Source of the DNA: Anaerobaca lacustris
Lineage (GTDB): Bacteria; Planctomycetota; Phycisphaerae; Sedimentisphaerales; Anaerobacaceae
Assembly (NCBI RefSeq): GCF_030012215.1
Contig: NZ_JASCXX010000022.1
Span: forward strand, 43,320-107,319
Direction: 5' to 3'
DNA: 64,000 nucleotides
This document shows, in pieces, positions 41,210-50,716 of the stretch. The position numbers and the translations under genes are program-made. Position 1 is the stretch's first letter; the number at the start of each line of letters is the position of its first letter. Under the pieces are notes generated by a model. That model was not told the DNA's origin. It worked only from the letters and a program-made list of their open reading frames with translations, and did no database searches.

Positions 41210-42424
41210 TCAGTCTGCGTACAGCAGGTACCGGTGGCGGATGCCTTGGAAGGACTCGACGTCGGTGCGCCACGTCTCGCGCAGAGGCAAAAGGGATTCG
41301 CGACGTGCGATGGCCTCGCGAATGGTGGTGGTCCCGCAGAGGCGATCGAAGTGGCTCGCGCGCCATGCGAAATCATCGGGGGCCATTCGGGCGATCTCGT
41401 TGACGATGCAGACGCCCGACCAGAACGGCTGGAGCCGGTCCCGGTCGGCAACCTCGATGCGCACGCCGTGACAGAGGACCCCCTGGTGCTTTGAGGCTGT
41501 TGGCGTAAACGCTGTCACATGGAACGCCAGACCGGGCAGGTTCAATGCATTCAATCGAGCGGCGAGCTTCGGGCCGTCGATCCACGGGGCGCCGAACTGG
41601 CGGAACGGCATCGCGGTTCCTCGCCCTTCGGAGACATTGGTGCCTTCCAGCAGACAGAGTCCGGGATAAATCGTCGCCGTCTCCACGTCCGGCATGTTCG
41701 GCGACGGCTTGCGAAAGACCAGGCCCGTCTGGTCGTACCACATCGCGCGTTTCCAGCCCGTCATCGGAACGACCGTCAGACTGACGCGGACGCCGCCGGC
41801 CAGCCAGCGCTGCCCGTCGATCATCCGGGCGAGTTCTCCCACCGTCAGGCCGTGCCGGACGGGGATCAGATGCATGCCGACGAAGCTGGCGAGTGCCATA
41901 TCGAGGATGGGGCCCTCCACCGCAACTCCGCCGATGGGGTTCGGACGATCCAGCACGACGAAGCGCTGGCCGCACTCGGCGGCCGCCTCCATCGCCAGGG
42001 CCATCGTCGAGATATACGTGTAAAACCGCGCTCCGATATCCTGAATGTCGAATACCAGAACGTCGATCCCTTCGAGCATCTGCGGCGTGGGCTTGCGCGT
42101 CGTCCCGTACAGGCTGTACACCGGCAATCCATATTTCGGATCGCGCCGATCGGCGATGGTCTCGCCCGCCTCCTCGACGCCATACAACCCATGCTCCGGA
42201 CTGAACAGCGCGACGATCTGCACGTCGCCGAGGCCCTTGAACACGTCGACGATGAATCGCTCCTGGCGGTCGTACGCCGTGTGATTCGCGATGATCCCGA
42301 TCCGCTTGCCGGCAAACAGCGCGCGATGGGCTCCGACATTGTCGAGTCCCGTGTGTACCGCCGCCGGGCAGGCCGACGCCAACCAAACCAAAACGACCAG
42401 ACCGAACGAGCGAATCGATTCCAT
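41210..42424 (-). CDS. DUF1343 / NamZ-type exo-beta-N-acetylmuramidase
   Basis: 404 residues with a signal peptide (LVVLVWLASACPAAV). Strong family signatures run through the protein: GKRIGIIANHTA, ALFSPEHGLYG, VYSLYGTTRKPT, LVFDIQDIGARFYTYIST (core FDIQDIGARFYTY), VVLDRPNPIGG, GLTVGELA, KPSPNMP, and EGTNVSEGRGTAMPF. Characterised NamZ members release terminal MurNAc from peptidoglycan fragments. Its ATG overlaps the stop codon of the preceding DPP4-type peptidase gene by one base (TGATG), so the two are translationally coupled, suggesting joint digestion of murein or glycopeptide material. The call is firm at family level; the activity is from family knowledge. Confidence 0.9.
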   Translation of the reverse strand: MESIRSFGLVVLVWLASACPAAVHTGLDNVGAHRALFAGKRIGIIANHTAYDRQERFIVDVFKGLGDVQIVALFSPEHGLYGVEEAGETIADRRDPKYGLPVYSLYGTTRKPTPQMLEGIDVLVFDIQDIGARFYTYISTMALAMEAAAECGQRFVVLDRPNPIGGVAVEGPILDMALASFVGMHLIPVRHGLTVGELARMIDGQRWLAGGVRVSLTVVPMTGWKRAMWYDQTGLVFRKPSPNMPDVETATIYPGLCLLEGTNVSEGRGTAMPFRQFGAPWIDGPKLAARLNALNLPGLAFHVTAFTPTASKHQGVLCHGVRIEVADRDRLQPFWSGVCIVNEIARMAPDDFAWRASHFDRLCGTTTIREAIARRESLLPLRETWRTDVESFQGIRHRYLLYAD

Positions 42425-44697
42425 CAGTCACCTCCATTCTGCGACGAAGGCAGGTTCTCCTGGAGATATCGCGTCAGCAGGGAGTAGAGATGGACCGTGG
42501 TGTTGGTCCCCTCCCGGATCCCGTGCGTGCGGTTGGGATAGGCCATCATCGTGAACCGCTTGTCGTGCTCGATCAGTTTGTTGACCAGCACCTCGCAGCT
42601 CTGATAGTGGACGTTGTCGTCGGCGGTGCCGTGCACGAGCAGCAGGTTGCCCTCAAGTTGACCGGCGAAGGTGATGGGCGAGCCGTTCCTGTAACCTTCG
42701 GCGTTGTCGTCCGGCAGGCCCATGTAGCGTTCCTGGTAGATCGTGTCGTAGAGACGCAAGTCACTGACGAATGCAATGGCCATCGCCGTACGATAGAGAT
42801 CGGGATAGCGGAAGATCGCGTTGAGACTCATCGACCCGCCGCCGCTCCAATCCCAGACCCCGATCGCGTTCGGGTCCACATAGGGCCGCGTTTCGATGAC
42901 CCTGCGGACGGCCGCCGCCTGGTCGGCTGAAGCGAGGACGCCGATTTGCCGATAGACGCACTTTCGCCACTGCCGTCCCCTGGGCGCGGGCGTGCCGCGG
43001 TTGTCGACGCTGACGACGACGTAGCCCTGCTGAGCGAGCATCTGGTGCCAGAGATAGCCCTTGCCGCCCCACCGATCGAGAACGGTCTGGCCCGCCGGCT
43101 CGCCGTAGACGTGGAACAGCGTAGGATACCGCCCGTTCGGATCGAACTGCGGCGGCCTGATGCACCAAGCGTCCAGTTCGACGCCATCACCGATATCGAC
43201 GCGAAAGAACTCCGTTGGTCCGGTCTTCACCTCGGCCATCGTCTGGCGCAGCTTGGCGTTGTCGGCCAGCACGCGGACGGTCTGGTGGTCGGGCAGCGAC
43301 ACCAGCGAGATCACGGGCGGGCCGCCGAACGACGAGACCGTGTGGAAGGCCCATTTCGCATCGGGCGAGATGTCGTAGGAGTGCATGCCGGGACGGTCCT
43401 CCGGCGTGATGCGCTCGGCCGAGCCCGTCCCGTCGAGCGCAACGCGATACAGATACCGCTGCGTCGGGTCCTCGGGCGAGGCCATGTAATAGGCCCAGCC
43501 GCCCTCCTTGTCAACACACGCCAGATCGACCACGTCGCATGCCGGCGGCGTCAGCGGCGTGGCCTTCCGACCCGAACGCGAGATCGCATAGAGCCGTCGC
43601 CAGCCGTCCCGCTCGCTCAGCCACGTGAAGCGACTCCCCTCGTCGAACCACGTCAGGCAATCGGTGACGTCGAGCCAGGCAGCGTCGCGTTCGGTCATCA
43701 CGGTCCGGCTCGTGCCCTTGCGCACGTTGGCCAGGATGACCTCGTTTCTGTTTTGCAGCCGATTGAGATGCTGGACGACGATCTCCTTCGAGTTGTCGGC
43801 CCATTCCATCTTCGGGATGTAGTGGTTGCGCGGATCGTCCGACAGCTCGAACCAGCGGGTCGATCCGCCTTCGACGTGGACCACGCCGACGCGGCATGCG
43901 GAGTTCGTCTGGCCCGCCTTGGGATAGGCGAACGTGGTAATCTCGGGATACAGCGAACTGGTATTGTCGATCATGTGGAACATCGGGACGGCGGACGTGT
44001 CGAACTGCCAGTAGGCGATCCACTTGCCGTTGGGGCTCCAGCGGAACCCGTCCCGCAGACTGAACTCCTCTTCATAGACCCAATCGCTGGTCCCGTTGAT
44101 GATCGTCTCCGAGCCGTCGTGCGTCAGTTGTGTGATCTCCAGATCGCCGACGTTCTGGACGTAGAGATTGTTCTGACGCACATACGCGACCTTGCGGCCG
44201 TTGGGAGAGAACTTGGCGAACATCAGCGACGACGCCGCTGCGTCGCCGCCCAGCTTCCTGAGCCGCCCGTTGGCCGGCGTCAGCACCCAGTAATCGCCGC
44301 GCGTATTCGTCCGCCAGACGCGTTGCGAATTCGTAAAGATCAGCAGTCGGGTGCCGTCGTCGGACCAGGTGTATCCATCGATCTTCAGCGGTTCCGATTG
44401 CCCTTTCGGAACGAGCTGCTCGGCCCACACCAGGACCTCGCGCTGCCCGGTCCGGGGTTCGTATCGGACGATGTCCCTGCCCTTGTCGATGTCGTTGGAG
44501 TCCTCCAGCGTGGTGTAGCGGGACCCGTCTTCGAGCCAGCGGGCCGGACCGAACGATTCGCCGTTGAAATCGTCCGAATCGAAGATCCGCTTGACGGTGA
44601 GAAGCGAAGGATCGTCCCCTGGCCCGGCCGACACCGCGCCGCCGGCGCCCAGCATGACGATCACACAGAGAAGCAAGAGACCGAGTCGTCGTGTCAT
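42424..44697 (-). CDS. Secreted dipeptidyl-peptidase IV-type (S9B) peptidase
   Basis: 757 residues from ATG 44697, which has GAAGGA 7 bases upstream; the frame extends upstream but without a ribosome site. A signal peptide (LGLLLLCVIVMLGAGGAVSA) is followed by the S9B beta-propeller (about 45-470, with WVYEEEF containing the double-Glu that binds the substrate N-terminus) and an alpha/beta-hydrolase domain. Nucleophile S618 is in WSGGG (the usual motif is GxSxGG), Asp in GTADDNVHY and His in NRTHGI. It removes N-terminal dipeptides, typically X-Pro. The DUF1343 gene overlaps its stop by one base. Confidence 0.93.
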   Translation of the reverse strand: MTRRLGLLLLCVIVMLGAGGAVSAGPGDDPSLLTVKRIFDSDDFNGESFGPARWLEDGSRYTTLEDSNDIDKGRDIVRYEPRTGQREVLVWAEQLVPKGQSEPLKIDGYTWSDDGTRLLIFTNSQRVWRTNTRGDYWVLTPANGRLRKLGGDAAASSLMFAKFSPNGRKVAYVRQNNLYVQNVGDLEITQLTHDGSETIINGTSDWVYEEEFSLRDGFRWSPNGKWIAYWQFDTSAVPMFHMIDNTSSLYPEITTFAYPKAGQTNSACRVGVVHVEGGSTRWFELSDDPRNHYIPKMEWADNSKEIVVQHLNRLQNRNEVILANVRKGTSRTVMTERDAAWLDVTDCLTWFDEGSRFTWLSERDGWRRLYAISRSGRKATPLTPPACDVVDLACVDKEGGWAYYMASPEDPTQRYLYRVALDGTGSAERITPEDRPGMHSYDISPDAKWAFHTVSSFGGPPVISLVSLPDHQTVRVLADNAKLRQTMAEVKTGPTEFFRVDIGDGVELDAWCIRPPQFDPNGRYPTLFHVYGEPAGQTVLDRWGGKGYLWHQMLAQQGYVVVSVDNRGTPAPRGRQWRKCVYRQIGVLASADQAAAVRRVIETRPYVDPNAIGVWDWSGGGSMSLNAIFRYPDLYRTAMAIAFVSDLRLYDTIYQERYMGLPDDNAEGYRNGSPITFAGQLEGNLLLVHGTADDNVHYQSCEVLVNKLIEHDKRFTMMAYPNRTHGIREGTNTTVHLYSLLTRYLQENLPSSQNGGD

Positions 44698-44826
44698 GAA
44701 ACCATCCTTCTTCATCAGCGTGATCTCCGTCAAAGCCTCTCGTTCCTTGCGTCCGTCTCCCGTTCGACGTCGCATACGGGGACATCCGCAGTTCGATCTC
44801 CTTCATAGCACGGCACGTCGGACAAA

Positions 44827-45588
44827 TCAAGTGGCCGGGCCGCGCAGCGTTCCGACAAGCAGGTCCGGCTGCGCGTCGGCGCCGTTCAGCTCGCGACGAC
44901 AGCACTCGACCTCGAAGCCGGCCTCGGCCATCAGGTCCAGCCACCGTTGCCGGGCGAACAGGCCGGTGGTGAGCCGGTCCAGCTCGATCCGCAGTTCGCC
45001 CCCCTTGCGGATCAGGTAGAACAGGATCGTCTCGACGGTCGTGTCGGCGGGGTCCGGGGCGCAGGCAAATTCGATGAACGTCAGTTCCGTTTCGCCGTCT
45101 GAATGTGTGGTCGAATCGACGAACGGATCGCGGAAGGTCTCCCGGAAATGGTCGGGACTGGTGATGAAGACCCCGCCCGGCTCCAGATGGGCGGCCGCGG
45201 TCGCGAAAGTCGCCTTCAGGTCGGCCTCGGTCTGCATGTGGCTGACGGCGTCGTGAATGAGAACGGCCTGGAACGTCCGGCCCAAGCGAATGGTCCGCAT
45301 GTCGCCCACAATATGCTCGACGCCCGGATTCAGCCGTCGCGAATGACGCATCATCGCCTCGGAGAGATCCACGGCAGTCGTCTCGAAGTCGGCAGTCAGG
45401 TGCGAGAGGTGATGGCCGCCGCCGACGCCCAGTTCGAGCACCCGGTGCCGGCCCGGGCCCAGCCGGTCCCGCAGCACGTCCCGCCAGCAACGAGCCTCGG
45501 CGGCATACTCCTCGACAGGGCTGACCAGCGGCCAGAGATACGCCAGGTCGCCGTAGAGGCGATTCTGCTGGATATGTGCCGGTTTCAT
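44827..45588 (-). CDS. Class I SAM-dependent methyltransferase
   Basis: 253 residues from ATG 45588; the frame is open further upstream but the family N-terminus (LYGDLAYLWPLVSP) begins here. No clear ribosome site precedes it. Motif I is VLELGVGGGHHLSHL, with an acidic residue in AVDLSEAMM. Motif II/post II is FQAVLIHDAVSHM, and LEPGGVFITSPDHF is motif III. A C-terminal beta-rich tail follows. The substrate is unknown. It lies 129 bp upstream of the DPP4-type gene on the same strand and starts 193 bp from the divergent DUF362 gene. Confidence 0.8.
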   Translation of the reverse strand: MKPAHIQQNRLYGDLAYLWPLVSPVEEYAAEARCWRDVLRDRLGPGRHRVLELGVGGGHHLSHLTADFETTAVDLSEAMMRHSRRLNPGVEHIVGDMRTIRLGRTFQAVLIHDAVSHMQTEADLKATFATAAAHLEPGGVFITSPDHFRETFRDPFVDSTTHSDGETELTFIEFACAPDPADTTVETILFYLIRKGGELRIELDRLTTGLFARQRWLDLMAEAGFEVECCRRELNGADAQPDLLVGTLRGPAT

Positions 45589-45781
45589 GGGCCCAACTGT
45601 AGCATGGTTTGCCGTGCGAGCCAAGACGGCAGAAATGCCAAGACTTGTGTCTGCCCGCATGGTACAATGATTGGCCCGACGGCAGGACAGGCGGCCGTCG
45701 GACGACAAACTGAGTGGGGTGGGGGCTGGCCCTATCCGGACACTGATGTGGGTACGAGCACAGATACACAGGGAGACGGCA

Positions 45782-47956
45782 ATGGAGAAGTCCAGATTCT
45801 CACGTCGCACTTTTCTCAAGGCATCGGGGGTATCCCTGGCGGCAATGGGCGCCGGGGCGCGGACCGTCGCAACTGCTACGGAGACAAACCAAAGCGATGC
45901 AATCGGCACGGGCAAAGGCATTCACCCCGGCCGTGTCGTCTGGGTCCATGATCCGCAGGCGGCGAAATGGGCCGGCCCGGACCAAGGCCACCCATGGCAG
46001 GACGAGCAGACCGATCCGGCGGCCTGCGAGGCCATGATGTCGGGGGCCATTCGCACTCTGACCGGCCAGGACACGGACGCCAGGGCATGGGACGCCCTGT
46101 TCCGCCACCACAACAAAGTCAGCGGCAAGGGCGACATCGGCTACCGGCCGGGCGAGAAGATCACGGTCAAGGTGAACTTCGTCGGCTTCATCCGGACCCA
46201 CGGCGGCGTCAATCCGGAGACCTACAACCTCGATAGCTGGCAGGACTACATGAACACCTCGCCGCAGTTGATCGCTGCCCTGCTCAAGCAGTTGACGCGG
46301 GAGGCGGGCGTGGCACAATCCGACATCGCCGTCGGCGACAGTCTGGCCTACTTCGCCAACGAGTATCACGAGCTGCTGCATCGGCAGTTTCCCGATGTGA
46401 CCTATCTCGACTGCAAGCACAGACCCGGTCGCGCGCAGATGGCCCTGTCCGATGCCCCCCTGTATTGGAGCTGCGATCCGCAGGGCGCCCGGCAGGACTG
46501 TCTGCCCCAGGCGTTTGTTGAGGCGGCCTATCTGGTCAACTTCGCCAATCTCAAGGCCCACAGCGGCTCCGGCGTGACGCTCTGCGCGAAGAACCACTAT
46601 GGTTCGCTGTTGCGACTGCCGCCGGAAAAGGGCTGGTACGACATGCACCCGAGCGCCTTCAGCAAGGGCAGCGGCGAATACCGGAATCTCGTGGACCTGA
46701 TGGGCCACTCTCAGATCGGCGGCAAGACGGTACTCTATCTGCTCGACGGGCTGTACAGCGGCGTGCATCCCAGGGACCGAGCGCCCCTGAAGTGGAAATC
46801 GGCGCCCTTCAACGGGGGCTGGACATCGAGCCTCTTTGCCAGCCAGGACCCGGTGGCCATCGATTCGGTCGGCCTGGACTTCCTCCAGGCCGAGCTGAAG
46901 GAGGCCCGCGCAGGCGGGGCCGACGACTACCTGCACGAGGCGGCCCTGGCCCACAACCCGCCCTCGGGCACGTTTTACGACCCGGACCACGCCGGCAACG
47001 TCGTGCGTCTGGCCAGCCTCGGCGCCCACGAGCACTGGAACAACTCGCAGGAACGAAAGTACTCCCGTAACTTGGGCAAGAGAGAGGGCATCGAGCTGGT
47101 GGCCATTACGACGCAGGCGGCAAAGCCACGCGGAGTGACGGCGCCCGGCGCCGAGGTGAAACTGCTGGCCGATGGGTTCAAGTTCACCGAGGGCCCGGCC
47201 GCCGACACCGAGGGCAACGTCTTCTTCACCGACCAGCCCAACGATCGGATCTGCAGGTGGTCGGTGGACGGCAAGCTGATCGACTTCATGAAGCCGTGCG
47301 GCCGGTCCAACGGCATGTTCTTCGATGCCGACGGCAACCTCTGGACCTGCGCCGATATGGACAACGAACTGTGGAGGATCGACCCGCAGGGCAACGTCAC
47401 CGTCTTCGTGCGCAACTTCGACGGCAAGCTGCTCAACGGTCCCAACGATCTGTGGATCGACCCGAAGGGCGGCATCTACTTCACCGACCCGCTTTACAAA
47501 CGGCCCTACTGGACGCGCGACCCGGCCATGCAGCAGGACGGCCAGCACGTCTATTATGTCACGCCGGACCGCGCGAAGGTCATCCGCGTCGCCGACGATC
47601 TCGTCCAGCCCAATGGCATCATCGGCACCCCGGACGGAAAGCTTCTCTATGTCGCCGACATCGGCGACCGCAAGACGTATCGATACCGGATCAGCCCGGA
47701 TGCAACGCTGGCCGACAAGACGCTCTTCTGCTCGATGGGCTCCGATGGCATGACGATTGACACCGAGGGCAACATCTATCTGACCGGACGCGGCGTCACC
47801 GTCTTCAATCCCGACGGCGAGAAGGTCGAGCAGATCGACATCAACAAGGGCTGGACCGCCAACGTCTGCTTCGGCGGACCGGATCGACGGACGCTGTTCA
47901 TCACCGCCATGAACGCGCTCTTCGGCATCTCGATGCGCGTCAAAGGCGTCTACTGA
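45782..47956 (+). CDS. Twin-arginine exported fusion: DUF362 domain plus SMP-30/gluconolactonase propeller
   Basis: 724 residues. ATG 45782 follows a GGAG ribosome site. The twin-arginine signal is SRRTFLKASG. Residues about 40-430 match DUF362 proteins: KITVKVNFVG, VAQSDIAVGDSL, YLVNFANLKAH, GVTLCAKNHYGSL, and SSLFASQDPVAIDSVGLD. No CxxCxxC ferredoxin motif was seen. Residues about 450-724 are a six-bladed SMP-30/gluconolactonase/LRE propeller: GFKFTEGPAADTEGNVFFTD (in part), GRSNGMFFDADGNLW, LNGPNDLWIDPKGGIYFTD (in part), VQPNGIIGTPDGKLLYVAD (in part). Such propellers include lactonases. The BNR gene follows after 29 bp. The joined architecture is unusual. Confidence 0.85.
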   Translation: MEKSRFSRRTFLKASGVSLAAMGAGARTVATATETNQSDAIGTGKGIHPGRVVWVHDPQAAKWAGPDQGHPWQDEQTDPAACEAMMSGAIRTLTGQDTDARAWDALFRHHNKVSGKGDIGYRPGEKITVKVNFVGFIRTHGGVNPETYNLDSWQDYMNTSPQLIAALLKQLTREAGVAQSDIAVGDSLAYFANEYHELLHRQFPDVTYLDCKHRPGRAQMALSDAPLYWSCDPQGARQDCLPQAFVEAAYLVNFANLKAHSGSGVTLCAKNHYGSLLRLPPEKGWYDMHPSAFSKGSGEYRNLVDLMGHSQIGGKTVLYLLDGLYSGVHPRDRAPLKWKSAPFNGGWTSSLFASQDPVAIDSVGLDFLQAELKEARAGGADDYLHEAALAHNPPSGTFYDPDHAGNVVRLASLGAHEHWNNSQERKYSRNLGKREGIELVAITTQAAKPRGVTAPGAEVKLLADGFKFTEGPAADTEGNVFFTDQPNDRICRWSVDGKLIDFMKPCGRSNGMFFDADGNLWTCADMDNELWRIDPQGNVTVFVRNFDGKLLNGPNDLWIDPKGGIYFTDPLYKRPYWTRDPAMQQDGQHVYYVTPDRAKVIRVADDLVQPNGIIGTPDGKLLYVADIGDRKTYRYRISPDATLADKTLFCSMGSDGMTIDTEGNIYLTGRGVTVFNPDGEKVEQIDINKGWTANVCFGGPDRRTLFITAMNALFGISMRVKGVY

Positions 47957-47985
47957 CAACGGAAGGAAGGGGAGACAACAACACC

Positions 47986-48993
47986 ATGCACATTCGATCG
48001 ATCGCCATGATCCTGGCCGTCTTCGCGGCAGTCGGCACCGCTGCAACCTTCGAGGCCGAGATTGTCGAGGTCAAGAAGATCTGGGACGACGCCGCCCACA
48101 ACGCCTTCACCGATCTGGTGTATTTCGGCGACCGGTTCTACTGCGCGTTTCGCGAAGGGCGCGGCCACGTTTCGGCTGACGGGCGGATTCGCGTACTGCG
48201 CTCGACGGACGCTGACACCTGGAACTCCGCGGCAATGGTTTCGTTTCAAGGCTACGACTTCCGCGATGCGCACCTGTCGATCACGCCGGACAACCGCCTC
48301 ATGTTGATCGGCGGCGCGGCCCCGCGCAAGCAGGACAACGAGCGGGCGCCGACGGGCAGTTTCGTATCGTTCTCGGCAGACGGCGACACCTGGACCGAGC
48401 CCGTGATCGTCAGCGAGCCGGGCCGCTGGCTCTGGCGCGTCACATGGCATGAGGGTACGGCGTACGGTGTTTCCTATACCGCCGGCGGCAACGGCGACCG
48501 GTATCTGTCCCTGCTCAAGAGCGCCGACGGCCTTGCGTACGAGCCCCTCGTCGAGCGGCTGTTCGACGAGGGCAGCCCCAACGAGACCACGCTGCGATTC
48601 GGCCCCGACGGCACGTGCTACGCGCTCGTCCGCCGCGATAGCTTCAACAACGCTCCGACCAGCACGATGCTGGGGATCAGCGAACCCAACTACACCGCGT
48701 GGACATGGCACGACCTGGGGACCGAGTTCAACGCCTTCGGTGGCCCCGACTTCCTCCGTCTGCCCTCAGGTCGCTGGATCGCGGGCGGCCGCATGCACCA
48801 GGGCGGCGCCCATACGGCCCTTGCAGTCCTCGACGTCGAGAGCAAAACGATGACGCGTCTGATCGCCCTGCCCAGCGGCGGCGACACCAGCTATCCCGGC
48901 CTGCTCTGGCGCGACGAGACGCTCTACGTCAGCTACTACTCCAGCCACCAGGGCAAGACCAGCATCTACCTGGCCAAAATCAGATTCCCGTAG
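47986..48993 (+). CDS. Secreted BNR/sialidase-like propeller protein
   Basis: 335 residues with a signal peptide (AMILAVFAAVGTAATF). Beta-propeller with Asp-box-like turns: VLRSTDADTWNS, SFSADGDTWTEPV, LLKSADGLAYE, plus FRDAHLSITPDNR and LRFGPDGTCYALVRRD. The family includes exo-alpha-sialidases and non-catalytic glycan-binding propellers. A complete sialidase arginine triad cannot be assigned by eye, so activity is uncertain. It begins 29 bp after the DUF362/SMP-30 fusion on the same strand, a likely operon. Confidence 0.7.
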   Translation: MHIRSIAMILAVFAAVGTAATFEAEIVEVKKIWDDAAHNAFTDLVYFGDRFYCAFREGRGHVSADGRIRVLRSTDADTWNSAAMVSFQGYDFRDAHLSITPDNRLMLIGGAAPRKQDNERAPTGSFVSFSADGDTWTEPVIVSEPGRWLWRVTWHEGTAYGVSYTAGGNGDRYLSLLKSADGLAYEPLVERLFDEGSPNETTLRFGPDGTCYALVRRDSFNNAPTSTMLGISEPNYTAWTWHDLGTEFNAFGGPDFLRLPSGRWIAGGRMHQGGAHTALAVLDVESKTMTRLIALPSGGDTSYPGLLWRDETLYVSYYSSHQGKTSIYLAKIRFP

Positions 48994-49061
48994 GCGCGCC
49001 CGGTCCGCATCGCCTCCAACCGCTTCATGTCGTTCGCCTTCGGGAGGCACCGGAGGACTTC

Positions 49062-50702
49062 TCAGCCGGACTGAGGGATACGAACCACTCGGACACCACG
49101 GAATACCTGGCCGTCCGGGTTCAACGCCTGAACCTCGATGACGTGCGTTCCTGCGGGCAGTCCTTCCGGCAGGCGAGCCGACCAGAGATGCCGGCAGTCT
49201 CGGGGCCGAGGGGGATCGCGCCAGGGCCGCTCGGCGACGCCGTCGCTGCGGGCCCGGTACGCAAGGAACACCGGATCCGGCTGGAACGTCCGCTCCATCG
49301 GGAGCCACGTTCCCTTGCGGCCGATGCGCATCCTGACGTCGGCGTCAGGTGAGGCATTGAAGATGTTCGCAAAGACCGTGCCGCGTTCGGCGTTGCCGGC
49401 AGACGGCGTTTGCGGCACGTCGATGTGCATCTGGAAATCACCCGGCCGACGGAAGACCTTGTAGCGGTGGCGATAGGCATTGCCCTGAACCGTCAGGATA
49501 CCGTAGCCGTTGGGCGTTCCGTCCCCCATCATCGTCTGAGGGATGCCGTATCCATCCTGCGGCCCCGACCACCAGGCGCCGCAGATCGTGCCGTGGATGA
49601 TATGGTGATGGGGCCGTTGGCCCTGCCAGCCATTCATTTCGTCGAGGAAGCGATGCTTGTGCGAGTGCGTATGAGCGCCGAAAGAGAGCGTATGAGGGCG
49701 ATCTTCGATGATCCGATAGAAGGCTTCGAGTTCTCCCTCGTTCCAGGGGGTCGAGTCCACAAAGGGGATGTGCATTAGGAAGATAACCAGCGTGTCTTTG
49801 GGCACATGCGCGAGGTTGTTGGCGACGAAGGCGCGCTGGTCTTCGTGCAAACCCGCCCGATAGTAGCGACGTTCTTGGCCTTCGTGCCAGGTAACGGTGT
49901 TGAGCACCACGAAGTGGGCCGGGCCGTAGTCGAACGCATAATAGCTCGGGCCATAGACCCGCTGGAAGGTCTCGAAGCTCCGGCGGACGTGCGGCGCGTC
50001 GAAATTGCAGTCGTGATTGCCCAGAACGTTGATCCAGGGCAGACCGATCTGCGCGATGGCCGCGTTGAGCGGTGCGAACGTATTCAGATCGTCAAACGCA
50101 ATATCGCCCAGCGAAATGCCGAAAGCAGCGGTCTCCTGAATGCCGTCGGCGACGAGTTCTTCGACGACATCTCGCATCATGTAGTCGATCTCTTCGATGT
50201 TTCGCGGCTGTGGATCGCCGAAGACGACCACATTGAACTCTTCCGGCTCCTTCTTCGGCGTCAGCGCGAAGTCCACCGACGCCGGCAGCGGGCCGGTCGG
50301 CGCGATCCCGGCAAATTGCGTCTCGGGCGAGCCGTTCGGGCGGTGCAGATAATAGAACTGCGGCAGATGGTCCTTGCTGTGCGGAACTTGATAGTCACGC
50401 GGCTTGATGACGAAAATCTCTGCGTCGCCATCGATCGGAAGCGCATAGCGGCCTTCGGCATCCGTGAGAACGACCGCGCGGCCGTTGCTGACCCGCACGT
50501 TGGCCAGGGGGAGATCGCCTTCGTCAAATGCGCCGGAGGTATTCTTGTCGGCGAATACGATCCCAACGACGGTTTGCCTGCCCTTCGCGTCTTCTGTGGA
50601 GCATGGTGTGCTCTCCGAAGCAACCAGCGGCCCCGACAGTACGCAGACACACAAGACCAAGAACAATGAACTCAGGTTCACGCACGCACCGTACAATCTC
50701 AT
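49062..50702 (-). CDS. Secreted calcineurin-like metallophosphoesterase
   Basis: 546 residues from ATG 50702, which has GGAG 8 bases upstream and leads directly into a signal peptide (LSSLFLVLCVCVLSGPLVA). Residues about 40-130 form an N-terminal beta domain (VVGIVFADKNTSGAFDEGDLPLANVRVSNG, key part FADKN), as in the MetallophosN family. The phosphoesterase core follows: VVFGDPQPRN (replacing the usual DxH with DPQ), LGDIAFDD, VLGNHDCNF, LMHIPFVD and FGAHTHSHKH. A C-terminal beta domain ends the protein. The first metal motif reads GDPQ, so one ligand may be Gln. It starts 15 bases after the PL8 lyase stop. Confidence 0.85.
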   Translation of the reverse strand: MRLYGACVNLSSLFLVLCVCVLSGPLVASESTPCSTEDAKGRQTVVGIVFADKNTSGAFDEGDLPLANVRVSNGRAVVLTDAEGRYALPIDGDAEIFVIKPRDYQVPHSKDHLPQFYYLHRPNGSPETQFAGIAPTGPLPASVDFALTPKKEPEEFNVVVFGDPQPRNIEEIDYMMRDVVEELVADGIQETAAFGISLGDIAFDDLNTFAPLNAAIAQIGLPWINVLGNHDCNFDAPHVRRSFETFQRVYGPSYYAFDYGPAHFVVLNTVTWHEGQERRYYRAGLHEDQRAFVANNLAHVPKDTLVIFLMHIPFVDSTPWNEGELEAFYRIIEDRPHTLSFGAHTHSHKHRFLDEMNGWQGQRPHHHIIHGTICGAWWSGPQDGYGIPQTMMGDGTPNGYGILTVQGNAYRHRYKVFRRPGDFQMHIDVPQTPSAGNAERGTVFANIFNASPDADVRMRIGRKGTWLPMERTFQPDPVFLAYRARSDGVAERPWRDPPRPRDCRHLWSARLPEGLPAGTHVIEVQALNPDGQVFRGVRVVRIPQSG

Positions 50703-50716
50703 GACAAAACTCCAAA

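Noticed and set aside
45800..48046. Long minus-strand frame opposite the DUF362/SMP-30 fusion
   Set aside because: Antisense shadow of a gene with clear domains; no start context and no recognisable protein features.
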